DNA of 31,563 nucleotides from Rhodospirillaceae bacterium UBA3470 (GTDB taxonomy: Bacteria; Pseudomonadota; Alphaproteobacteria; Rhodospirillales; Casp-alpha2): the NCBI GenBank assembly GCA_002378125.1, contig DFRF01000048.1, positions 1-31,563 of the forward strand, written 5' to 3'. Position 1 is the stretch's first letter. The number at the start of each line of letters is the position of its first letter. Under the pieces are notes generated by a model that made no database searches, had not been told where the DNA came from, and worked only from the letters and a program-made list of their open reading frames with translations. The translations under genes were made by a program, and so were the position numbers. Below are positions 26,919 to 31,563 of this stretch, one piece after another.

Positions 26919-27494
26919 TTAGTTCGACCAGCTGAAACTCAAATTGCATTCGCAGAACTCGTTAGCGTCGTCTTTCGATGCTCCGAGAACTCTAAAACCG
27001 TTGGCTGCTTCGCCGCCGTCCCAGTCGTTATCGGTGATCGTACGATTCGCCACCCAATGGTCATCATACATATGCGACGAGACAACGTAGTAGACCCCGC
27101 CGGGAATGGTTACACCATCATCCGGACCCAATCGCGTGTTCATTGGGCGCGGTGTCCGCCATTCAAATACGACGTTCATATTCGACGGATCAACGGAATC
27201 CAATAACAGCACCCGTTGGTTCCACCATGCGTAAGAACGGCCGAGAAGGTGCACGTCCACGGACGGCGTTACGCACATGACGGCGTGAGAGTGCTCTCCG
27301 CGCACGTTGAACTTCTCAAAGACCTCCGCATCCACCTCAATAGCGGCGCAGCCATGGGCGCTGGCATCACCGTTTGTCTGACCTTCAATGCGCGAGGCAA
27401 TTTCATCCGCGCTGAGGAAGGTTGGTGCTGTCCAGCTTAAATCCTTGAAGGGTCGAAAATCATATTCCGGCACCGCAAACCGAAGAAAAGCCAT
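26919..27494 (-). CDS. hypothetical protein
   Basis: A 191-residue protein I do not recognise. It starts MAFLRFAVPEY and is rich in Trp, Tyr, Val and Asp in alternating patterns, suggesting a beta-rich soluble fold. There is no signal peptide or membrane segment. Near the C-terminus NEFCECNLSF carries two cysteines. An ideal Shine-Dalgarno AAGGAG lies six bases before the ATG, which strongly supports translation. It is the first of two minus-strand genes and diverges from the corrinoid methyl-transfer operon, with 378 bases between them. Confidence 0.65.
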   Translation of the reverse strand: MAFLRFAVPEYDFRPFKDLSWTAPTFLSADEIASRIEGQTNGDASAHGCAAIEVDAEVFEKFNVRGEHSHAVMCVTPSVDVHLLGRSYAWWNQRVLLLDSVDPSNMNVVFEWRTPRPMNTRLGPDDGVTIPGGVYYVVSSHMYDDHWVANRTITDNDWDGGEAANGFRVLGASKDDANEFCECNLSFSWSN

Positions 27495-27872
27495 ATTATT
27501 CTCCTTCCCGATGCAGAATACCTTATAGCCGTAGAATTTTCACCGCAACTGAATACAATCGACATCCCTGATTGCCCCATGCATATAACGCATGCGTTCG
27601 CCGATGCTACTACAGCGGTAGAAGTGTCGGCGTAACGTTTCTAATATACTGAAAAAGAATAATTATTTCCTGACTTATCGAAACAAATCAGCGAACTCAT
27701 ATAATATATTTCTTGATTTAGACGTTTGGATTGTGCGATCTTTCGATCGCGCTGGCGGTGCGGAAACGGACAAAATTCGAGCGCATCTAAGAAAGCGTAA
27801 CACGATTTTCCCCAGGTAGTTGAACGGACTGCGTTCAAGGTTCCGACTGAGTATAGGAAGGAGGTATTACAG
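27495..27872. promoter_or_regulatory. divergent AT-rich control region before the corrinoid operon
   Basis: This 378-base region holds no gene I can support. It contains a perfect TATAAT (27700-27705, plus strand) with no good -35, a hairpin GCGATC-TTTC-GATCGC (27735-27750), and the partial repeat GCATATAACGCATGCG near 27582-27598. The stretch 27640-27720 is markedly AT-rich. I looked for and did not find a cobalamin riboswitch. Confidence 0.4.
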
Positions 27873-28160
27873 ATGGCCACTTACCAGGTTCTCTATTGGC
27901 AGGAAATCCCGTCTCTGGTCGAGGCAAGAGACAATGATGGGCTGAAAAAAATTCAATTAAGTGATAAATTTCAAGCACTTATTGATGAAGCGGCGATGCG
28001 CAGGGATTTTGCCGGAACGGACGCTTACATTGAGGAGTGGAACAAGGGGCCGAAAGCCGAACAGGATGGTTCCGCCGCTGCCGTTGTGCAGGAGATCGCC
28101 GATGAAATCGAGGCCCGCTTCGCAGAAATTCGTGACGAGGCGTTGGCCAAGTCCGATTAA
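27873..28160 (+). CDS. 'virulence factor'-family small protein of a corrinoid operon
   Basis: A 95-residue protein with VLYWQEIPSLVEA near the start, LSDKFQALIDEAAMR and AGTDAYIEEW. These features match the small family called 'virulence factor' in Pfam (PF13769 as I recall), which in marine alphaproteobacteria is usually found beside methyltetrahydrofolate:corrinoid methyltransferase genes. The name says nothing reliable about function; its context suggests an accessory role in corrinoid-dependent methyl transfer. A strong GGAGG at about 27860 precedes the ATG. It is the first gene of the operon. The gene that follows begins 70 bases later behind its own apparent promoter. Confidence 0.82.
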   Translation: MATYQVLYWQEIPSLVEARDNDGLKKIQLSDKFQALIDEAAMRRDFAGTDAYIEEWNKGPKAEQDGSAAAVVQEIADEIEARFAEIRDEALAKSD

Positions 28161-28196
28161 GCTTAGATGACTGCCGCCGGCGCGAGCCGCAATCAT

Positions 28197-28230
28197 TTGA
28201 CAGAGAATATATTTTTGATATTTTGATTAA
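28197..28230 (+). promoter_or_regulatory. candidate leaderless promoter for the activation-domain gene
   Basis: A consensus -35 TTGACA (28197-28202), 16-base spacer and -10 TATTTT (28219-28224) end six bases before the ATG at 28231. A transcript starting at the normal distance would begin at the A of the ATG. No ribosome binding site is present, which fits a leaderless mRNA. Confidence 0.45.
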
Positions 28231-28923
28231 ATGGAACATGCCATGGCCATAGCTAGTGCTTTGCCAGAGATCGGCAAAGTCGGGGTTTTCGAACCCGGAA
28301 CACCGTCTATCGACCCTCTGAAGATGCTGCGCATTCACGGCTATAAAGACATGGATAAGGTCCGGCCAGTCATTCGAAAGACAGCTGAAGTCATCTCGAA
28401 ACGAGCGGCCAGGGTGATGACCTCGATTGTCTATTTTCGACGTGTTCCCGTTGTCGATTGTGATGCAAATGGTATTAAGTTGGCCAACGGAGTGGCCTTC
28501 GAAAACCACGCCTTCGCCCACTATCTCTCCGGTGCCGCCGAGGTTGTGGTCGTAATCATCACCGTCGGCAAAGGCTTGGACGACGAAGTGATTGGCTGCA
28601 TGGACGAAGATGAGTTCGAGCCACTTGAAGCCCTGTTTTTGGAAACCGCAGGCTGGCTTGGTATCGAATCGATAACCAGGAGTTTCGTCAACCACCTGGG
28701 TGAATTGGTTGGGCCGGAAGGCCTCCGGCCGACCCAGCGCATGGGGCCTGGATACAGTTATAAAGTGGATGGCGGTCTGGAGATGTGGTCGCTTGAGGAT
28801 CAGCGGCAGTTGTTCGAAGTTTTCGACGGCGTCGACCTGCCGGTTCGATTGCTTGAGAGCTGCGCAATGCTGCCGAAGATGTCACGCTCTGGCCTATACG
28901 GCTTGGTCAAGGGAAATGAATGA
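28231..28923 (+). CDS. MetH activation-domain-like protein
   Basis: A 230-residue protein whose C-terminal half resembles the cobalamin-reactivation domain of methionine synthase: RMGPGYSYK, WSLEDQRQLFEVF and LPVRLLESCAMLPKMSRSGLYGL, parallel to the PGYP... and ES-AM-P-AS-SG segments of that domain. In methionine synthase this domain binds SAM and helps re-methylate oxidised cob(II)alamin. As a stand-alone protein beside a corrinoid protein and two methyltransferases, it probably performs the reactivation step. Its ATG lies 6 bases after a promoter-like -10. A second in-frame ATG exists at 28243. The N-terminal ~100 residues are not recognised. Confidence 0.8.
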   Translation: MEHAMAIASALPEIGKVGVFEPGTPSIDPLKMLRIHGYKDMDKVRPVIRKTAEVISKRAARVMTSIVYFRRVPVVDCDANGIKLANGVAFENHAFAHYLSGAAEVVVVIITVGKGLDDEVIGCMDEDEFEPLEALFLETAGWLGIESITRSFVNHLGELVGPEGLRPTQRMGPGYSYKVDGGLEMWSLEDQRQLFEVFDGVDLPVRLLESCAMLPKMSRSGLYGLVKGNE

Positions 28924-29064
28924 ATTTAGTTATGGACTGTAGCCGCGGGGGTATCTGGTGCGTTGAGAATACTCCAAACAGTTGGTCTAGATGACTGGGT
29001 TTGGCAAGCGTTGAAAATTATAAAGCCCTGGTCGAATTGGCCAGCTTAGGAATAGGAAAAAGAG

Positions 29065-30060
29065 ATGCTGGGAAAAGATGGTGGATTGATTGTCATTGGC
29101 GAGAACTTCAACTCGACCCGCAAGATCAAGGCGACAAATCCTCGTGTCATCGAGGAAGATGGAAAGACCGGGATCAAGTATACGGACTTGGACGGCAATG
29201 ACCGGATATTGGATTGCACGGATATCATCCCCGAAGATCCGGCGGAACGAAATAGTTTTATGATTCCGCATATTGCCCAGGCTCTCCGCAAGAAAGACAT
29301 GAATTACATTTCCTGGGCTATCAAGAACCAGGAGAAACATGGAGCCCATATCATCGACCTTTGCGTTGATGAGATGTCTGTCTTTCCGGAAGAGCGTTTC
29401 GAATGGATTAAATGGACGGTGGAGACGGCGCAGAAGGTGACGGATAGCATCGTCGCAATCGACTCGTCTGACTCCAAGACCATCTATGCCGGCCTAGAGG
29501 CGCACGACGGATCCAAGAACCGGCCAGCTATCAACTCATTTAATCTGGAAGATGGTCGCCAGGAACTGGTGCCCATGGCAAAGGAGCACAATGCGCTGCT
29601 CTTCGCGAATGCCAGTGGCAATTCGGGAATGCCCCAGAACGCTGAGGAGCGTGTGGAAAATCTGACCACCTGTATGGAAATGATGGACGTCGATGACATC
29701 CCCATGGAGGACCGTTATCTGGATCCTCTGGTATTCCCCATTGGTGCCGGACCGGATTTTGGCCTGCATTACTTGAAGGCGGTTGAAACTCTTCGGGAGC
29801 GGTTCCCTGACGTTCACATATTCGGAGGTCATTCGAATGTGTCGTTCGGCCTGCCGCAGCGCAAATTAATCAACGATGTGTTCGTCTCGCTCTCGATCCA
29901 CGTTGGTTGTGATGCTGTCATGATCGACCCGATCATGAACAATCCGGAAAGTTTGCAGGACTTCATGTTTGCGGCGAACGCGCTGACCGGTAAAGACGAA
30001 TATTCCATGAAGTATTTAAAGCACATCCGCGCCAAGACGGGAGCCAAGCGCGGACGTTAG
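29065..30060 (+). CDS. methyltetrahydrofolate:corrinoid methyltransferase
   Basis: A 331-residue pterin-binding (dihydropteroate-synthase-like) protein that would move a methyl group between the corrinoid protein and tetrahydrofolate. Characteristic segments are VIGENFNSTRK near the start, GAHIIDLCVDE, VAIDSSDSKTIYAGLE, PAINSFNLE, DPLVFPIGAGPDFG and FGGHSNVSFGLPQRK, closely following the MeTr family's pterin and active-site loops. It is some 50 residues longer than typical MeTr because of an insertion at roughly residues 22-65. AGGAATAGGAAAAAGAG precedes the ATG. The 141 bases after the activation gene show no gene. In the operon it is the methyltransferase II (methyl-THF side). Confidence 0.9.
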   Translation: MLGKDGGLIVIGENFNSTRKIKATNPRVIEEDGKTGIKYTDLDGNDRILDCTDIIPEDPAERNSFMIPHIAQALRKKDMNYISWAIKNQEKHGAHIIDLCVDEMSVFPEERFEWIKWTVETAQKVTDSIVAIDSSDSKTIYAGLEAHDGSKNRPAINSFNLEDGRQELVPMAKEHNALLFANASGNSGMPQNAEERVENLTTCMEMMDVDDIPMEDRYLDPLVFPIGAGPDFGLHYLKAVETLRERFPDVHIFGGHSNVSFGLPQRKLINDVFVSLSIHVGCDAVMIDPIMNNPESLQDFMFAANALTGKDEYSMKYLKHIRAKTGAKRGR

Positions 30061-30076
30061 GAATTGCTCATGGCTC

Positions 30077-30095
30077 GGAGCGCTGTTTGCGCTCC
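30077..30095 (+). terminator. hairpin between the two methyltransferase genes
   Basis: GGAGCGC (30077-30083), loop TGTTT, GCGCTCC (30089-30095) form a perfect 7-bp stem followed by ATTTAAG. There is no U-tract, so it is not a strong terminator. It may slow transcription or protect or process the mRNA to set different amounts of the two enzymes. Confidence 0.4.
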
Positions 30096-30128
30096 ATTTA
30101 AGCTAGATCGAAAGGGAGGGAAGACGAT

Positions 30129-31298
30129 ATGAAAGAGTTGAAGCCACGCGAGAGGGTCGAGCGGGTATTGCGTCACGAACCGGTGGACCGTGTGCCTTTG
30201 TTCTATCGGTTTAAGCACGAAGCGAAGGAGAAGCTGGCCCGCGTTTATGGGATCGAAGATGCTTCAACGGGGCGTGCCCACAATCCCGATCTCGAGCTCA
30301 GGCTCGGTAACGACATTGTCCTTTACCAGGTCGGCATCAACGCCGACTTCTCCCACCGCCATATTGAAATTGGTGAAACTTGGTACAACCACTTCGGCGT
30401 TGGCTATGGGAAAAGTGGCCTCCAAGGTCGCAACGCGGAGGAACAAGCCGAATTTGCCAAGACCCAGGAATTCTGGGGGCCCGCAAAGGTGGTGCCTGAG
30501 AACTTCCCGAGTTTCCATCCAATTACGTCTGAAGAGCTCCTTGCCGACTACACTTGGCCCGACCCGGCCGATCCCGCGATCCTCGATCCCATCGACGACA
30601 TTATTGAAAAATATGGGGATGATTACTGGATCATCGTGGATATGTCGTCGACCCTGATCGAAGCAGCTTACGCTCACATCGTCGGTACTCAGAACTTTTT
30701 CCTGATGATGTTTGACAAACCCGAAATGATTGCAGGCGTCCTTGATGGCTTGGCCGAATATTACATGGAATTGGGCCGCAATATCATCAAGAAAGGCGTC
30801 GATATGGTCCGCGTCGGCGACGATGTAGGTGCCCAGCAGGCGATGATGATCTCACCAGACCAATGGCGTGAACTGGCGAAGCCCCGATTTAAGTACATGT
30901 TTGATGCGTGGCGGAAGGAACGCTCCGACATCTATATCAAGCTCCACTCCTGCGGAGACTATTCGCCAATTATTGGTGATATGGTCGAACTCGGCGTTGA
31001 CCTCTCTGGTCTCATGCAGCCGACCGGAGGAAACAAGGACCAAGTCGAAATAAAGAAGAAGTATGGTGATGATATTGCGTTCGTCGGCGGCTTTGATGTG
31101 CAAAATCTGCTGCCTCGCGGTCAGGTTGAAGACATCCGCAAAGGCGTTCACGACACCATAAAGAATTTGGGAACAGGTGGCGGATACATCTTCTCGCCGT
31201 CCCACTACGTTCTGGCCGACGTGCCGGTGCAGAACATCTACGCCATGCTCGAAGCGCAGCGCGACTTCAGCACATATGGCCGTTATCCATTAGACTGA
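30129..31298 (+). CDS. UroD-family corrinoid methyltransferase (MT-I type)
   Basis: A 389-residue uroporphyrinogen-decarboxylase-fold protein. VERVLRHEPVDRVP at the start is typical of the family's methyltransferases. A predicted metal site includes His273 and Cys275 in KLHSCGDY, followed by GGFDVQNLLPRG and GGGYIFSPSHYVLADVP-NI. That ending resembles the substrate-side methyltransferases of O-demethylases in acetogens (vanillate type) more than the thiol methyltransferases, which carry a further Cys there. So it probably takes a methyl group from a methyl donor and passes it to the corrinoid protein encoded next. The donor is unknown: methoxylated compounds, methylated sulfur or nitrogen compounds are options. 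AGGGAGG precedes the ATG at 30129. Confidence 0.85.
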   Translation: MKELKPRERVERVLRHEPVDRVPLFYRFKHEAKEKLARVYGIEDASTGRAHNPDLELRLGNDIVLYQVGINADFSHRHIEIGETWYNHFGVGYGKSGLQGRNAEEQAEFAKTQEFWGPAKVVPENFPSFHPITSEELLADYTWPDPADPAILDPIDDIIEKYGDDYWIIVDMSSTLIEAAYAHIVGTQNFFLMMFDKPEMIAGVLDGLAEYYMELGRNIIKKGVDMVRVGDDVGAQQAMMISPDQWRELAKPRFKYMFDAWRKERSDIYIKLHSCGDYSPIIGDMVELGVDLSGLMQPTGGNKDQVEIKKKYGDDIAFVGGFDVQNLLPRGQVEDIRKGVHDTIKNLGTGGGYIFSPSHYVLADVPVQNIYAMLEAQRDFSTYGRYPLD

Positions 31299-31330
31299 TC
31301 CCATCTGAGCAAAAAAGGAGATAATAATCC

Positions 31331-31563
31331 ATGTCCGAACCAGTACTTAAGATCCCCGAAGGATGGGAAGAGCGCGCGCCAGAAGGTTGGGAATGGCAGA
31401 CCCTTTGGGACGCCGTAGAAACGGGGGATCATGAATATGCACATACCCGCACCGAAGAAGCCATTGCCGCTGATATCGATCCAAGGGTTATTTTAGACGA
31501 TGGCCTCTTCCCAGGCTTTAACATACAAGCCGATCGTTTCACGGAGCAGATCATTTTCATTCC
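31331..31563 (+). CDS. corrinoid (B12-binding) protein, N-terminal fragment
   Basis: The first 77 codons of a gene that runs off the right edge. The helical cap domain of methyltransferase corrinoid proteins is visible: an alternating Gly-Asp/Ala pattern (AVETGDHEYAHTRTEEAI), then DIDPRVILDDGLFPGFNIQADRF, parallel to the family's ILxxGLxPGMxxVGxxF. The cobalamin-binding DxHxxG would lie beyond the window. The first 20 residues have an unusual WEERAPEGWEW repeat of Trp and Glu. AAGGAG lies ten bases before the ATG, and the gene is 32 bases after the UroD-fold gene, so it is in the operon and would carry the methyl group between the two methyltransferases. Confidence 0.85.
   Translation, partial: MSEPVLKIPEGWEERAPEGWEWQTLWDAVETGDHEYAHTRTEEAIAADIDPRVILDDGLFPGFNIQADRFTEQIIFI

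Noticed and set aside
27495..27872. possible cobalamin riboswitch before the corrinoid operon
   Set aside because: I looked for the B12-box and supporting helices and could not see them; only a simple 6-bp hairpin is present.
27641..27880. 79-residue open frame on the minus strand in the corrinoid control region
   Set aside because: AT-rich, no ribosome binding site, and its start overlaps the Shine-Dalgarno and start of the plus-strand gene.

Overview
The window looks like a chromosomal segment of an alphaproteobacterium, most likely of the Rhodospirillales type. The pointers are a GcrA-family cell-cycle regulator, a class I (archaeal-type) lysyl-tRNA synthetase, a divergent rsmE/ubiA pair next to gshA, a hopanoid side-chain gene set, and GANTC sites. 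No RNA gene, insertion sequence, CRISPR array or prophage was recognised. Genes are densely packed and keep an even, moderately GC-rich style. The exceptions are a few AT-rich intergenic stretches and one 19-base run of G.

Left part (1-9045): housekeeping and metabolism. It holds the 5' end of gshA, rsmE, ubiA, a conserved protein coupled to a GAF/HD-GYP c-di-GMP phosphodiesterase, a UbiD-family decarboxylase, lysS, and a branched-chain-type class IV aminotransferase. The presumed promoter region of the aminotransferase contains the poly-G run. Next (9046-14989) come methylmalonyl-CoA mutase, divergent gcrA, a Nudix hydrolase, a YtoQ protein, proline iminopeptidase and a PagL-like lipid A deacylase. 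The PagL-like gene's Shine-Dalgarno sequence sits in a perfect hairpin.

Middle (15010-20137): a class III CoA-transferase follows msrB, then comes a CheZ-like remnant. After that is a two-gene operon of an acyl-CoA-dehydrogenase-fold protein and an acetolactate-synthase-like ThDP enzyme. The acyl-CoA-dehydrogenase-like protein lacks the catalytic base at both known positions (Gln244, Gly368) and carries Arg84. This is the residue pattern reported for 3-sulfinopropionyl-CoA desulfinase. With the CoA-transferase (activation) and methylmalonyl-CoA mutase (propionyl-CoA disposal) it suggests an organosulfur route, although the three are not one operon.

Right part (20574-26646): hpnL-hpnI-hpnJ-hpnK, the genes for glucosamine/cyclitol-ether hopanoid head groups, are bracketed by two different CDP-alcohol phosphotransferases. 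This arrangement raises the possibility of a phosphodiester-linked hopanoid or a dedicated phospholipid partner. Two small unknown genes follow on the minus strand.

Far right (27873-31563, cut by the window edge): an operon for corrinoid-dependent methyl transfer. It encodes a small 'virulence factor'-family protein, a MetH-activation-domain-like protein behind its own apparent leaderless promoter, a methyltetrahydrofolate:corrinoid methyltransferase, a UroD-fold methyltransferase resembling O-demethylase MT-I enzymes, and the start of the corrinoid protein. Together these are the four parts of an acetogen-style demethylase in what appears to be an alphaproteobacterium. The methyl donor cannot be read from the sequence.
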